The notes: a model not told the origin generated them from the letters alone. Positions 1-12,499 are shown, numbered from the stretch's first letter. The stretch is DNA of 42,123 bases from Streptomyces sp. NRRL F-6492 (GCF_001280125.1 NZ_LGEG01000268.1:1-42123), one strand, 5' to 3'. A program made the numbers and translations.

Positions 1-75
1 GTGCGGGGGTGCCGGGGGTGGGTGCGGGGGTGCCGGGGGCGGGGGTGGGGGTGCCGGGGGCGGGTGCGGGGGTGG
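1..75. repeat. G-rich short tandem repeat
   Basis: The plus strand is built from repeats of GTGCGGGGGTGCCGGGGG and shortened versions of it, with about ten runs of three to five G separated by one to six bases. This spacing fits G-quadruplex formation on the plus strand. The array continues beyond the left edge. Confidence 0.75.
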
Positions 76-79
76 TCAT
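1..79 (-). CDS. possible N-terminus of a Pro/Thr/Ala-rich protein, cut by left window edge
   Basis: A minus-strand frame opens with ATG at 79 and stays open to the window edge. It reads as a low-complexity Pro/Ala/Thr/Gly segment (PAPGTPTPAPGTP-like). Almost every codon ends in C, as in real Streptomyces genes, which favours this frame over the plus-strand frames across the same DNA. There is no good Shine-Dalgarno sequence, only GGGG just upstream of ATG, and the product cannot be named. It could equally be a chance frame in a simple repeat. Confidence 0.28.
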   Translation of the reverse strand, partial: MTTPAPAPGTPTPAPGTPAPTPGTPA

Positions 80-173
80 GCCCCGCACGATGCCGGGGCA
101 CGCGCCCGTGGTTGCGGTACGGGGCGTAAACCACCCGGGAGGGGGTCGTACGGGCCGATGGCGGGGAGGTTCG

Positions 174-199
174 CGCGGGCCCGGGAGTCCGGGCCCGCG
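174..199 (-). terminator. hairpin terminator downstream of glpQ
   Basis: A perfect 11-bp inverted repeat (CGCGGGCCCGG and its complement) with a 4-nt GAGT loop starts 7 bp beyond the stop codon of the minus-strand glpQ-like gene. There is no T-run, which is usual for Streptomyces terminators. Confidence 0.65.
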
Positions 200-205
200 G
201 GAGCG

Positions 206-1393
206 TCAGCGGTGGGCGGTGAGGTCCGCGGCGGCGAGCAGGGCGGTGTCCGGGTTGTCGGAGAAGATGCCGTCGATGCCCGTCTCCAGGTACTTCTTCA
301 GGGCCCCGAAGGAGTCGCCGTAGGCGTTCGGGTCGGTGCCCCTGCGGAACTCGGCGGGCAGGAAGGCGTTCTCGTTGCGGTGCGTGTACGGGTGGAGGAC
401 GAGCCCGGCCGCGTGGGCGTCGCGGACCAGGGTGGTCGGGGTGCCGAGCCGGCCGTCCGCGCCCCGGGGGATCACCAGGTCGAGCGTGGGCCCGATGCCC
501 TTCGCGTACGAGGAGATCCACCGCAGGCCCTCGGGGGTGACCAGGTCCGCGACCGTGCGCGGGTCCCCGGCCTCGGTGAAGTCCCAGGGGCGGGTGCCCG
601 CGCCGGAGAGCAGGACCACGCCGGGGGCGTCGACCAGCTTCGCCAGGCGCCGGATGCTGCTCGGCTCGAAGGACTGGAGGATGACCGGGGAGTTCGCGCG
701 GTGGCGTCCGTACCGGCGCAGCAGCCGGGCGAGCCGCTCCTCCAGGCCGAGGCCGAGGGAGCGGAAGTAGCTGGGGTGCTTGGTCTCGACGTACAGCCAG
801 ACCTCGCGGCCCCGGCGGCGGCCCTCCTCGTCGGCCCAGCGCAGCACCTCCTCGAAGGTGGGGACCGTCCAGCGCCCGTCGTAGAGGGTGTTCTCCTGCC
901 GGTTGCCGGGGATGCGCTCCTTGGCGCGCAGGGTCTTGAGCTCGGCGAGCGTGAAGTCCTCGGTGAACCAGCCGGTGATCGCGGTGCCGTCGACGGTCCT
1001 GGTGGTCCTCCGGGAGGCGAACTCGGGGTGGTCGGCGACGTCGGTGGTGCCGGTGATGTCGTTCTCGTGGCGGCAGACCAGGTGTCCGTCCCGGGTGGGG
1101 ACGAGGTCCTGCTCGATCACGTGGGCGCCGAGGTCGAGGGCCAGCCGGTAGGAGCCGAGGGTGTGTTCGGGGCGGTAGCCGCTCGCGCCGCGGTGGCCGA
1201 TGACGGTGGGGACGGGCAGGGAGCGGTAGCCGCGGCCGCGGCCGTGCGCGCCGCTCGCCGCGACGGCCGGTGCGGCCTGGGCAGCGGCCTGCGCGGGGCC
1301 GGCGGTGAGGGCCGGGGAGGCACCGAGGACGGTGGCGCCCGCCACGCCGAGAACCGTTCTCCGTGCCGGGGTCCGGCGTTCGGCCTGGGTCAT
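206..1393 (-). CDS. glpQ: secreted glycerophosphodiester phosphodiesterase
   Basis: This enzyme hydrolyses glycerophosphodiesters, the deacylated phospholipids, to glycerol-3-phosphate and an alcohol, outside the membrane. The ATG at 1393 was chosen because AGGAGG lies about 6 bp upstream; longer in-frame starts lack this. The 395-aa product begins with a Tat-like signal (RRTVLG followed by an Ala-rich hydrophobic stretch ending near APAVAA). The GDPD core follows, with the metal/phosphate motif HRGASGYRPEHT and the E-x-D pair in IEQDLVPTRDG, then a TIM-barrel with WLYVETKHP and the C-terminal DGIFSDNPD. Length fits Streptomyces GlpQ proteins. It is transcribed divergently from the plsC-like gene. 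No PHO box was recognised in the 240-bp intergenic region, so phosphate control cannot be claimed. Confidence 0.93.
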   Translation of the reverse strand: MTQAERRTPARRTVLGVAGATVLGASPALTAGPAQAAAQAAPAVAASGAHGRGRGYRSLPVPTVIGHRGASGYRPEHTLGSYRLALDLGAHVIEQDLVPTRDGHLVCRHENDITGTTDVADHPEFASRRTTRTVDGTAITGWFTEDFTLAELKTLRAKERIPGNRQENTLYDGRWTVPTFEEVLRWADEEGRRRGREVWLYVETKHPSYFRSLGLGLEERLARLLRRYGRHRANSPVILQSFEPSSIRRLAKLVDAPGVVLLSGAGTRPWDFTEAGDPRTVADLVTPEGLRWISSYAKGIGPTLDLVIPRGADGRLGTPTTLVRDAHAAGLVLHPYTHRNENAFLPAEFRRGTDPNAYGDSFGALKKYLETGIDGIFSDNPDTALLAAADLTAHR

Positions 1394-1634
1394 AAGGGAT
1401 CCTCCTGAGTGGACCGGGGTGTGATGTCCCGCACCTGTCGGCGGTGATCCCGACGCTAGGCACGCGGCCCCTACGGGCGGCGGACCTGCGCCGAACTCGG
1501 CGGAAACACATGTCAACACTGCGTATCCACCCGGTGAACCCGATGTGCGCGCGGTGGTGACCCGCGAGTATCGTCGCCACCTGCACCGTCGGTGCGGCCG
1601 CCTTCGCCCGACCCGCTTCCCACCGGAGGAACCG
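1394..1634. other. divergent intergenic region glpQ / plsC
   Basis: This 241-bp stretch holds only the two ribosome-binding sites: AGGAGG for glpQ near 1400 and GGAGGA for plsC at 1625-1630. A possible -10 box, TATCGT at 1569-1574, points toward plsC but has no convincing -35. No gene or operator was recognised. Confidence 0.5.
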
Positions 1635-2306
1635 TTGTCCCGTCTCGCGATCATCAAGGCAGTGCTCGGGCCGGTCATGCGCCTGATGTTCCGCCCCCGC
1701 GTGGAGGGCGCCGAGAACATTCCGGGGACGGGTCCCGTGATCCTCGCGGGCAACCACCTGACCTTCATCGACTCGATGATCATGCCGATCTGCCTGGACC
1801 GTCCGGTCTACTTCATCGGCAAGGACGAGTACGTGACGGGCAAGGGGCTCAAGGGCCGGGCGATGGCCTGGTTCTTCACCAGCGTCGGCATGATCCCGGT
1901 GGACCGGGACGGCGGCCGGGGCGGTGTGGCGGCGCTGATGACGGGCCGCCGGATCCTGGAGGAGGGCAAGGTCTTCTCGATCTACCCGGAGGGCACCCGC
2001 TCCCCCGACGGCCGGCTCTACCGGGGCCGTACGGGCATCGCGCGGCTGACCCTGATGACGGGCGCGCCGGTGGTGCCGTTCGCGATGATCGGCACCGACA
2101 AGATCCAGCCGGGCGGGGCGGGCTTCCCGCGTCCGGGCCGGGTGACGGTCCGCTTCGGCGAGGCGATGGAGTTCTCGCGGTACGAGGGGATGGACCGCGA
2201 CCGCTACGTCCTGCGGGCGGTGACGGACTCGGTGATGGCCGAGGTGATGCGGCTCTCCGGGCAGGAGTACGTGGACATGTACGCCACCAAGGCGAAGGCC
2301 GCGTAG
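1635..2306 (+). CDS. plsC: 1-acylglycerol-3-phosphate O-acyltransferase (PlsC family)
   Basis: This enzyme should transfer a fatty acyl chain to lysophosphatidic acid to give phosphatidic acid at the inner face of the membrane. The TTG at 1635 was chosen because GGAGGA sits 4 bp upstream and the protein then begins MSRLAIIKAVLG, a typical family start; an in-frame GTG at 1545 lies in non-coding-like sequence. The 223-aa protein has the acyltransferase motif I NHLTFID (H-x4-D, near residue 38), the substrate-binding motif YPEGTRSPDG, and the later VVPFAMIGT motif. It is a single-domain protein of usual length. A strong terminator follows 18 bp after the stop. Substrate specificity within the LPLAT superfamily is inferred. 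Confidence 0.92.
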   Translation: MSRLAIIKAVLGPVMRLMFRPRVEGAENIPGTGPVILAGNHLTFIDSMIMPICLDRPVYFIGKDEYVTGKGLKGRAMAWFFTSVGMIPVDRDGGRGGVAALMTGRRILEEGKVFSIYPEGTRSPDGRLYRGRTGIARLTLMTGAPVVPFAMIGTDKIQPGGAGFPRPGRVTVRFGEAMEFSRYEGMDRDRYVLRAVTDSVMAEVMRLSGQEYVDMYATKAKAA

Positions 2307-2324
2307 GCCTTCCGCACGCGCGTG

Positions 2325-2363
2325 AGGGTGCCCCCGTACGGTCCGGCCGTACGGGGGCACCTT
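2325..2363. terminator. bidirectional hairpin terminator between plsC and MFS gene
   Basis: A perfect 15-bp stem (GGTGCCCCCGTACGG and its complement) has a 5-nt loop and can be extended by two weaker pairs. It lies between the converging plsC and exporter genes, so it probably ends both transcripts. Confidence 0.85.
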
Positions 2364-2379
2364 CGTATGTGGGGGCGCG

Positions 2380-3924
2380 TCAGTGCTCGACGCCGTCCTC
2401 CAGCTTCTGGCCCCTGAGCAGGAACCAGGCCGCGACCGCCGTCGCGAGGAGGACCGCCGCGCCGACGCCGGCCGCGATCCGCAGGCCGTCGACGAAGGCC
2501 TCCTGGGCGGCCGACACGAGGGCCGTCGCCGTGTCCGGGGCGAGGGTGCCGGAGGCTTCGACGGCGCCGCCGAGGGACTCGTGGGCGGCCGCCGTGACGT
2601 CCGAGGGGACGCCGGACGGGGTGGGGAAGCCCCGGTAGACCCCGGTGACGATGGAGCCGAGGACGGCGATGCCGAGCGCGGCGCCCAGTTCGTACGCGGT
2701 CTCGGAGACGGCGGACGCGGAGCCGGCCTGCTCCTTGGGGACGCTGGAGAGGATCACGTCGGCGGTGACGGTGAAGGCGAAGCCCGCGCCGACGCCGACG
2801 ACGAGCAGGGCGGCGCCGAGCAGCGGGTAGCCGGTGTGCTGGTCGAGACCGGTCAGGACGGCGAGGGAGAGGCCGACCGCCGCGAGACCGCCGGCCACCA
2901 CGGACCGTACGGAGAAGCGGCGGGCCACGATGCCCGCGACCAGGCCGGCGGTGACCGCGCCGACCGCGGCCGGCAGCTCGGCGAGTCCGGCCTCCAGGGG
3001 CTGGCGGCCCTGGACCAGCTGGAAGAACTGGGACAGGAAGAACACCAGGCCGGAGAGGCCGAGGATGGTCAGCAGGTCCGCGAGGACGGCGCCGGAGAAG
3101 CCGCGGTGGCGGAAGAGGCGCATGTCGAGGAGGGGCGCGGGCAGGGTCAGCTGCCTGCGGACGAACCAGGTGAGCGCGCCGGCGCCGGCGAGGGCGGCGA
3201 GGCCCGCGTCGAGGGAGGGGCCGTGCGAGGCCAGTTCCTTGATCGCGTAGACGACGCCGATCATGCCGACGAGGGAGAGCGCGACGCTGGGCAGGTCCCA
3301 GGGGCCGGGGTCCGGGTTCTTCGACTCGGGGATCAGCTTGACGCCGACGAGGACGAGGACGGCCATGACGGGCAGGTTGATGAGGAAGACCGAGCCCCAC
3401 CAGAAGTGCTCCAGGAGGAAGCCGCCGACGACCGGTCCGACGGCCGCGCCGGCCGAGGCCATGGCACCCCAGATGCCGATGGCGAGGCTGCGCTCGCGCG
3501 GGTCGTGGAAGAGGTTGCGGATGAGCGCCAGGGTGGACGGCATCAGGGTCGCGCCGGCGACGCCGAGGAGCGCGCGGGCCACGATCATCGTCTCGGGGCT
3601 GGTCGCGTAGGCGTTGAGCACGGAGACGGCGCCGAAGGCGGTGGCGCCGATCAGCAGCAGCTTCTTGCGGCCGATGCGGTCGCCGAGGCTGCCCATGGAG
3701 ACCAGGAGTCCGGCGATGACGAAGGAGTAGACGTCGCCGATCCAGAGCAGCTGGGTGCCGGTGGGTTCGAGGTCCTCGGAGAGGAAGGGGGTGGCGAGGC
3801 CGAGCACCGTGGCGTCGACCGCCACGAGCAGGACGGCCAGGACGAGGACGGAGAGGGCGAGCCACCGGCCGGGGCGGCGCACGTCCTCGGTACGGCCGGT
3901 GGTCCCGAAGGTGCTGGTGGTCAC
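2380..3924 (-). CDS. MFS drug exporter, 14-TM DHA2/EmrB-QacA type
   Basis: A proton-driven multidrug efflux permease in the cytoplasmic membrane, 514 aa. The start is GTG at 3924, which overlaps the TGA of the upstream tetR gene as GTGA, so translation is probably coupled. After a short polar N-terminus come the TM segments. Motif A (GDRIGRKK) follows TM2, and the N-terminal TM1 motif VLLVAVDATVLGLATPFL matches the DHA2 family motif (LDxTVvnvAlP-like). About 14 hydrophobic segments follow, then a short charged C-terminal tail. The gene is co-transcribed with tetR and should be released when that repressor binds its ligand. The natural substrate cannot be read from sequence; antibiotics or dyes are common for the family. 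Confidence 0.9.
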   Translation of the reverse strand: MTTSTFGTTGRTEDVRRPGRWLALSVLVLAVLLVAVDATVLGLATPFLSEDLEPTGTQLLWIGDVYSFVIAGLLVSMGSLGDRIGRKKLLLIGATAFGAVSVLNAYATSPETMIVARALLGVAGATLMPSTLALIRNLFHDPRERSLAIGIWGAMASAGAAVGPVVGGFLLEHFWWGSVFLINLPVMAVLVLVGVKLIPESKNPDPGPWDLPSVALSLVGMIGVVYAIKELASHGPSLDAGLAALAGAGALTWFVRRQLTLPAPLLDMRLFRHRGFSGAVLADLLTILGLSGLVFFLSQFFQLVQGRQPLEAGLAELPAAVGAVTAGLVAGIVARRFSVRSVVAGGLAAVGLSLAVLTGLDQHTGYPLLGAALLVVGVGAGFAFTVTADVILSSVPKEQAGSASAVSETAYELGAALGIAVLGSIVTGVYRGFPTPSGVPSDVTAAAHESLGGAVEASGTLAPDTATALVSAAQEAFVDGLRIAAGVGAAVLLATAVAAWFLLRGQKLEDGVEH

Positions 3925-4472
3925 TTCTCCACGCTCCTGCGCGCTCCGCCGAGCAGCAGCTCGACGATCATGTACTGGAAGTCCTTGGCGGCGACCCGGC
4001 CGTCCTGCACGGCCCAGGCGCCGGAACCGACGAGCCCGTAGAAGGCCTCGGTGAGCCAGGCGGGGGTCAGGTCGATCCGGAAGACGCCGTTCTCCTGTCC
4101 GCGCCGGAAGAGCGCGGACACCCGGGCGTCGATGCGTTCCCAGCCCTCGTTCTGCTGGTCGCCCTCGAAGAGCTGGTTCTCGGTGACGAGGAACGAGAGC
4201 AGGGGGGCGACGGGTTCGACCGCGGCGACGAGCCGGCGTACGGCCTCGTCCTCGGGTCCCTCGTCGATCCCGGCCCCGTCGAGGGCCGCCTCCAGCTCCT
4301 GGAGCCCGAGCTCTTCGAGCGCCCGCACCAGGGCGTCGCGCCCGGCGAAGTGCCGGTGCAGCGTGGCGCGGCCGATTCCGGCGGCCCGGGCGACCTCGTC
4401 CATGGTGGCGGTCGCCTTGCGGGTGAGCAGGGCGGCGGCGGCGCGGAGCACCTGGATGCGATCGACTGACAT
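3921..4472 (-). CDS. TetR-family repressor of the adjacent exporter
   Basis: This 183-aa regulator has an N-terminal helix-turn-helix (ATMDEVARAAGIGRATLHRHFAGRDALV, about residues 23-50; the R-x-TLHRHF recognition helix is diagnostic) and an all-helical C-terminal ligand domain. ATG at 4472 was chosen because the HTH then sits at the normal distance from the start, and a -10 box (TATGCT) ends 6 nt upstream, which suggests a leaderless mRNA. A perfect 9-bp dyad lies between the -35 and -10 elements, so self-repression is likely. Its last codons overlap the MFS start. The ligand is unknown. Confidence 0.9.
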   Translation of the reverse strand: MSVDRIQVLRAAAALLTRKATATMDEVARAAGIGRATLHRHFAGRDALVRALEELGLQELEAALDGAGIDEGPEDEAVRRLVAAVEPVAPLLSFLVTENQLFEGDQQNEGWERIDARVSALFRRGQENGVFRIDLTPAWLTEAFYGLVGSGAWAVQDGRVAAKDFQYMIVELLLGGARRSVEK

Positions 4473-4478
4473 GAGACG

Positions 4479-4511
4479 AGCATACACACAATGAGACACA
4501 GATGTCTCATT
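4479..4511 (-). promoter_or_regulatory. tetR-MFS promoter with embedded TetR operator
   Basis: On the minus strand a -35-like GAGACA (plus positions 4503-4508) and a -10-like TATGCT (4479-4484) are 18 bp apart. The dyad AATGAGACA-CAGA-TGTCTCATT (4490-4511) has perfect 9-bp arms and covers the -35 and spacer, the usual arrangement for a TetR repressor. The base 7 nt after the -10 is the A of the tetR ATG. Confidence 0.75.
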
Positions 4512-4551
4512 CGATAAATCGACGCCTCGCCGGAGGCGAGAACGGAATGCT

Positions 4552-5067
4552 GTGAACATGACGAAGCCACTACTGCTCATCGACGTGGACGGGCCGCTGA
4601 ACCCGTACGGGGCGAAGCCCGAGCGGCGCCCGGAGGGGTACGAGACCCATCGGATGAGCCCCACGGGCTGGACGGGGGCGAAGCCGCTGCGGGTGTGGCT
4701 CAATCCGGGCCACGGGGGCGAGCTGCTGGCGCTCGCGGAGGCGTACGAGCTGGTGTGGGCGACGACGTGGAAGGGTGAGGCCAACGAGTGGATAGGGCCT
4801 CCGCTGGGACTGCCCGAGCTGCCGTACATCGACTGGCCCCAGATGCACGGAAGGGCCCCTCGCGGGACCTTCTGGAAGACGCAGTACGTCCTGGAGTACG
4901 CGGCGGGGCGGCCGTTCGCCTGGATCGACGACGACATCACGCCGTACGACCACGAGTACGTGGAGCGGAACCACCTCGCCGCCGCCCTGCTCCTGCGCGT
5001 CGACGAGCGGATCGGGCTGATCCGGCCGGACTTCGACGCGCTCGCGGAGTGGGCGGCGGCGCTGTAG
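4552..5067 (+). CDS. HAD-like secondary-domain protein of unknown substrate
   Basis: About 170 aa. The N-terminal LLIDVDGPLNPYG carries the HAD-type DxD motif (nucleophile and acid/base aspartates), and WATTWKGEANEWI and FAWIDDDI resemble HAD motifs II and III/IV, the last giving the acidic Mg-binding patch. Proteins of this size are annotated as HAD domain in secondary structure elements, and their substrates are unknown. The start could be GTG 4552 or ATG 4558 (MTKPLLLIDVDG); GGAGG at 4532-4536 is rather distant from both. It lies between the TetR operator and argH and converges with argH, with only 10 bp between stops. A nucleotidase or phosphatase role is only an inference. Confidence 0.8.
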   Translation: MNMTKPLLLIDVDGPLNPYGAKPERRPEGYETHRMSPTGWTGAKPLRVWLNPGHGGELLALAEAYELVWATTWKGEANEWIGPPLGLPELPYIDWPQMHGRAPRGTFWKTQYVLEYAAGRPFAWIDDDITPYDHEYVERNHLAAALLLRVDERIGLIRPDFDALAEWAAAL

Positions 5068-5077
5068 CGCTTGGGGG

Positions 5078-8626
<3,549 letters not shown>

Positions 8627-8628
<2 letters not shown>

Positions 8629-8663
8629 CCCGTACGGGTCCGAGCTGATCGGCCGTACGGGTC
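8627..8663. terminator. hairpin between PNPOx-like gene and argR
   Basis: An 11-bp inverted repeat GACCCGTACGG ... CCGTACGGGTC with a 15-nt loop lies in the 47-bp gap between the converging stops of the plus-strand gene and argR. It probably acts as a bidirectional terminator. Confidence 0.55.
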
Positions 8664-8675
8664 CGCACCGCGGGC

Positions 8676-9206
8676 CTACTCCTGGGCCAGTTTCAGGAGG
8701 TGGTCCGCCAGGGCCTGGCCGCCCACCGGGTCGCGGCTGATCAGCAGGAGGGTGTCGTCGCCCGCGATCGTGCCGAGGATGGCGTGCAGTTCGGCCTGGT
8801 CGATGGCCGACGCGAGGAACTGGGCGGCGCCCGGCGGGGTCCGCAGGACCACCAGGTTCGCGGAGGCCTCGGCGGAGATCAGCAGTTCGCCGGAGAGGCG
8901 CCGCATGCGCTCCTCCTTGGCGGACTCGCCGAGCGGGGCCTGCGGGGTGCGGAAGCCGCCCTCGCTGGGGACCGCGTAGATCAGCTCCCCGCCGGTGTTG
9001 CGGATCTTCACCGCGCCCAGCTCGTCGAGGTCGCGGGAGAGCGTCGCCTGGGTGACGCTCAGGCCGTCGTCCGCGAGGAGCTTGGCCAGCTGGCTCTGCG
9101 AGCGCACCGGCTGCCGGTTGAGGATGTCGACGATCCTGCGGTGGCGTGCGGTGCGGGTCTGCGGAACGGACGGCCCTCCGTGCTCGTTCTCCTGCGCGTC
9201 GGTCAT
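8676..9206 (-). CDS. argR: arginine repressor
   Basis: The hexameric, arginine-responsive DNA-binding repressor of the arg regulon, 176 aa. The N-terminal winged helix ([20 protein letters not shown] through [18 protein letters not shown], about residues 21-70) carries the ArgR SQ/TLSRDL recognition motif. The C-terminal domain holds [12 protein letters not shown], the arginine-binding and trimer-interface motif. The first 18 residues are a polar tail. It is the last gene of the argCJBDR operon, 7 bp after argD, so it represses its own synthesis. Likely operators are visible upstream of argC, argG and argH. Confidence 0.98.
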   Translation of the reverse strand: MTDAQENEHGGPSVPQTRTARHRRIVDILNRQPVRSQSQLAKLLADDGLSVTQATLSRDLDELGAVKIRNTGGELIYAVPSEGGFRTPQAPLGESAKEERMRRLSGELLISAEASANLVVLRTPPGAAQFLASAIDQAELHAILGTIAGDDTLLLISRDPVGGQALADHLLKLAQE

Positions 9207-9213
9207 CGTCGTC

Positions 9214-10449
9214 TCATTCTCCGCTTCGTCCTTGCCCGTTCACCACGTCGAGGACCCCGGGCAGCGCACCGACGAAGGCGTCCGCCTCGGCGTCGGTGAG
9301 GAGCAGCGAAGGCATGATCCGTACGACATCGGGGGCGGGCGCGTTCACCAGGAGGCCGGCGTCCTGAGCCGCCTGCTGCACCTGGGGCGCGAGGGGCTCC
9401 GTGAGCACGATACCCAGCAGGAGGCCCGCACCACGGACGTGGGAGACCAGCGGGTGGCCCAGACCCTCGATTCCCTGCCGCAGCCGCTCCCCCACCGCCT
9501 TCACGTGGTCGAGGGCCGCGTCGGCGGCGAGGGTGTCCAGGACGGCGAGTCCGGCGGCGCAGGCGACCGGGTTGCCGCCGAAGGTGGTGCCGTGGTGGCC
9601 GGGGCCGAAGAGGTCGGCGGCCGGGCCGAAGGCGACGGTCGCGCCGATCGGGAGGCCGCCGCCGAGGCCCTTGGCGAGGGTGACGACATCCGGGTCGACG
9701 CCCTCGTGGGCCTGGTACTCGAACCAGTGGCCGCACCGGCCGATGCCGGTCTGGACCTCGTCGAGGACGAGCAGGGTGCCGGTGGCGCGGGTGATCTCCC
9801 GGGCCGCCTTCAGATAGCCGGGCGGCGGGACGACGACGCCGTTCTCGCCCTGGATCGGTTCGATGACCACCAGGGCGGTGTCCTCGGTGACCGCGGCCCG
9901 CAGCGCCTCGGCGTCGCCGTACGGGACGTGGGTGACGTCGCCGGGCAGCGGCAGGAAGGGGGTCTGCTTGGCGGGCTGGCCGGTGAGGGCCAGGGAGCCC
10001 ATGGTCCGGCCGTGGAAGCCGCCCCGCGTGGCGACCAGGTGGGAACGGCCGGTGAGCCGGCCGATCTTGAAGGCGCCCTCGACGGCCTCGGCGCCCGAGT
10101 TGCAGAAGAAGACCCTGCCGGGCCGGCCGAAGAGGCCGAGGAGCCGCTCGGCGAGGGCGACGGGCGGTTCGGCCACGAAGAGGTTGGAGACGTGGCCGAG
10201 GGTCCCGACCTGCCGGGAGACGGCCTCGACGACCGCCGGGTGGGCGTGGCCGAGTGCGTTGACGGCGATGCCGCCGACGAAGTCCAGGTACTCCTTGCCG
10301 TCGGCGTCCCAGACCCTGGCGCCCTCGCCGCGGACGAGGGGCAGCCGGGGCGTGCCGTAGTTGTTCATGAGCGAGCCCTGCCACCGCCGGGTCAGCTCCG
10401 CGTTGCCGGTCTCGACGCCGTCGCCGGTCTCCATGCCGTTGCCGCCCAT
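9214..10449 (-). CDS. argD: acetylornithine aminotransferase
   Basis: A PLP-dependent class III aminotransferase converting N-acetylglutamate semialdehyde to N-acetylornithine, 411 aa. Visible motifs are the [15 protein letters not shown] region, the phosphate-binding [28 protein letters not shown], the aspartate in [12 protein letters not shown] that contacts the pyridine N, and the PLP lysine in [13 protein letters not shown]. The ATG at 10449 overlaps the argB stop by one base (TGATG), so translation is coupled. A second in-frame ATG lies five codons on ([10 protein letters not shown]). Confidence 0.97.
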   Translation of the reverse strand: MGGNGMETGDGVETGNAELTRRWQGSLMNNYGTPRLPLVRGEGARVWDADGKEYLDFVGGIAVNALGHAHPAVVEAVSRQVGTLGHVSNLFVAEPPVALAERLLGLFGRPGRVFFCNSGAEAVEGAFKIGRLTGRSHLVATRGGFHGRTMGSLALTGQPAKQTPFLPLPGDVTHVPYGDAEALRAAVTEDTALVVIEPIQGENGVVVPPPGYLKAAREITRATGTLLVLDEVQTGIGRCGHWFEYQAHEGVDPDVVTLAKGLGGGLPIGATVAFGPAADLFGPGHHGTTFGGNPVACAAGLAVLDTLAADAALDHVKAVGERLRQGIEGLGHPLVSHVRGAGLLLGIVLTEPLAPQVQQAAQDAGLLVNAPAPDVVRIMPSLLLTDAEADAFVGALPGVLDVVNGQGRSGE

Positions 10450-11360
10450 CAGTCCCCCTGTCCGTCCTGGCCGTCCGGTACGACCATCGTCCCGATGCCC
10501 TCGTCGGTGAAGATCTCCAGCAGGATCGAGTGCTGGACCCGGCCGTCGATCACGCGGGCCGTGGTGACCCCGTTCCGCACGGCGTGCAGGCAGCCCTCCA
10601 TCTTGGGGACCATGCCGCTGGAGAGCTCGGGCAGCAGCTTCTCCAGCTGGCTCGCGGTGAGCCTGCTGATGACCTCGTCGCTGTTCGGCCAGTCCTCGTA
10701 GAGGCCCTCGACGTCGGTCAGGACCATCAGGGTCTCGGCACCCAGCGCCGCAGCGAGTGCCGCAGCCGCCGTATCAGCATTGACGTTGTAGACATGTCCG
10801 TCGTCCCGGGAGCGTGCGATGGAGGAGACGACCGGGATCCGGCCGTCCTCCAGGAGTGCTTCGATGGCGCCGGTCTCGATGGCGGTGATCTCGCCGACCC
10901 GGCCGATGTCGACCTGCTCGCCCCCGATGACCGGGCGGTGCTGGACGGCGGTGATGGTGCGGGCGTCCTCGCCGGTCATGCCGACGGCGAACGGCCCGTG
11001 CTGGTTGAGCAGTCCGACCAGCTCGCGCTGGACCTGCCCGGCGAGCACCATCCGTACGACGTCCATCGCCTCGGGGGTGGTGACCCGGAGGCCGGCCTTG
11101 AACTCGCTGACCAGGCCGTGCCGGTCGAGGGCGGCGTTGATCTGGGGGCCGCCGCCGTGCACCACGACCGGCCTGAGGCCGGCGTGGCGCAGGAAGACGA
11201 CGTCCTGCGCGAAGGCGGCCTTGAGGTCCTCGTCCACCATGGCGTTGCCGCCGAACTTGATGACGACGGTCTTGCCGTGGTGGCGGGTGAGCCAGGGCAG
11301 CGCCTCGATGAGGATCTCGGCCTTGGGGAGCGCGGTGTGCTTCCGCGTGGCGCCGGTCAC
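10449..11360 (-). CDS. argB: acetylglutamate kinase
   Basis: Phosphorylates N-acetylglutamate; usually the arginine-feedback-inhibited step in organisms with a cyclic pathway. 303 aa, amino-acid-kinase fold. [15 protein letters not shown] near residue 30 holds the catalytic Lys, [10 protein letters not shown] the substrate/ATP Gly-rich loop, [13 protein letters not shown] the acetylglutamate-binding part, and [13 protein letters not shown] the C-terminal catalytic Lys region. The start is GTG 11360, which overlaps the argJ TGA by 4 bp (GTGA). The N-terminal helix ([24 protein letters not shown]) is of the kind found in hexameric, arginine-sensitive enzymes, so feedback control is likely by family. 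Confidence 0.97.
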   Translation of the reverse strand: MTGATRKHTALPKAEILIEALPWLTRHHGKTVVIKFGGNAMVDEDLKAAFAQDVVFLRHAGLRPVVVHGGGPQINAALDRHGLVSEFKAGLRVTTPEAMDVVRMVLAGQVQRELVGLLNQHGPFAVGMTGEDARTITAVQHRPVIGGEQVDIGRVGEITAIETGAIEALLEDGRIPVVSSIARSRDDGHVYNVNADTAAAALAAALGAETLMVLTDVEGLYEDWPNSDEVISRLTASQLEKLLPELSSGMVPKMEGCLHAVRNGVTTARVIDGRVQHSILLEIFTDEGIGTMVVPDGQDGQGD

Positions 11361-12499
11361 GACGAGTACGCGCTGTTCTCGTGGACGTAGTCCGCGGTCA
11401 GGTCGTTGGCCCAGATGACGGCGGACTCGGAGCCGGCGGCGAGGTCGGCGGTGACGGTGACCTCCCGGTAGCGCATGTCCACGAGGTCGCGGTCCTCGCC
11501 GACCGAGCCGTTCCGGCAGACCCAGACGCCGTTGATGGCGACGTTGAGCTCGTCGGGCTCGAAGGCCGCCGCGGTCGTGCCGATGGCGGAGAGCACCCGG
11601 CCCCAGTTGGGGTCCTCGCCGTGGATGGCGCACTTGAGGAGGTTGTTGCGGGCGATGGACCGGCCCACCTCGACGGCGTCGTCCTCGGTCGCGGCGTTGA
11701 CCACCTCGATGCGGATGTCCTTGCTGGCGCCCTCGGCGTCGCCGATGAGCTGGCGGGCGAGGTCGTCGCAGACGGCCCGTACGGCTCCGGTGAACTCGTC
11801 CTGGGCGGGGGTGGCCCCGGAGGCGCCGGAGGCCAGGAGCAGGACGGTGTCGTTGGTGGACATGCAGCCGTCGGAGTCGACCCGGTCGAAGGTGACGCGG
11901 GTGGCGCCCCTCAGGGCGTCGTCGAGGCCCTTGGCGTCCACGTCGGCGTCGGTGGTGAGGACGACGAGCATGGTGGCGAGGCCGGGGGCGAGCATGCCGG
12001 CGCCCTTGGCCATGCCGCCGACCGTCCAGCCGTGGACGGTGTCGGTGGTCTTGATGGCGATGGCGGCCTTCTCGCCGCCGTGCTCGGAGAGTTCGGCCGC
12101 GGCCTTCTCGACGCCGGGGAGCAGCCTGTCCATGGGGAGCAGGATGCCGATGAGTCCGGTGGAGGCGACGGCGACCTCGCCGGCGCCGACCTCCTCCCCC
12201 TTCGCGGAGAGGACCTCCGCGACCTTCTCGGCGGTGGCGTGGGTGTCCTGGAAGCCCTGCGGGCCCGTGCAGGCGTTGGCGCCGCCGGAGTTGAGGACGA
12301 CGGCGGTCAGCTCGCCGTCGGCGAGGACCCGCTGGGACCAGACGACGGGGGCGGCCTTGACGCGGTTGGAGGTGAACACTCCCGCGGCGGCGCGGCGGGG
12401 CCCGGTGTTGACCACGAGGGCCAGGTCCGGGTTGCCGTTCTGCTTGATCCCGGCGGCGATGCCCGCCGCCGTGAATCCCTTCGCTGCGGTGACGCTCAC
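11357..12499 (-). CDS. argJ: bifunctional glutamate N-acetyltransferase / amino-acid acetyltransferase
   Basis: Recycles the acetyl group from N-acetylornithine to glutamate, making the pathway cyclic, and may also use acetyl-CoA. 380 aa. The Ntn-type self-cleavage site is present: [11 protein letters not shown] followed by TMLVVLTTD, with the nucleophile Thr about residue 176, so the proenzyme should split into alpha and beta chains there. [12 protein letters not shown] and [15 protein letters not shown] are conserved beta-chain motifs. The start is GTG 12499, with GGAGAAG about 5 nt upstream. Its stop overlaps argB. No argA or argE is in the window, consistent with ArgJ recycling. Confidence 0.97.
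   Translation of the reverse strand: MSVTAAKGFTAAGIAAGIKQNGNPDLALVVNTGPRRAAAGVFTSNRVKAAPVVWSQRVLADGELTAVVLNSGGANACTGPQGFQDTHATAEKVAEVLSAKGEEVGAGEVAVASTGLIGILLPMDRLLPGVEKAAAELSEHGGEKAAIAIKTTDTVHGWTVGGMAKGAGMLAPGLATMLVVLTTDADVDAKGLDDALRGATRVTFDRVDSDGCMSTNDTVLLLASGASGATPAQDEFTGAVRAVCDDLARQLIGDAEGASKDIRIEVVNAATEDDAVEVGRSIARNNLLKCAIHGEDPNWGRVLSAIGTTAAAFEPDELNVAINGVWVCRNGSVGEDRDLVDMRYREVTVTADLAAGSESAVIWANDLTADYVHENSAYSS

Noticed and set aside
158..1408. Long plus-strand frame opposite glpQ
   Set aside because: It is the antisense shadow of a clear GDPD gene; the encoded product is Gly/Val/Ala low-complexity without motifs.
2383..4041. Long plus-strand frame opposite the MFS gene
   Set aside because: Gly/Asp/Glu-rich mirror of the transporter's antisense strand; no motif and no ribosome-binding site.
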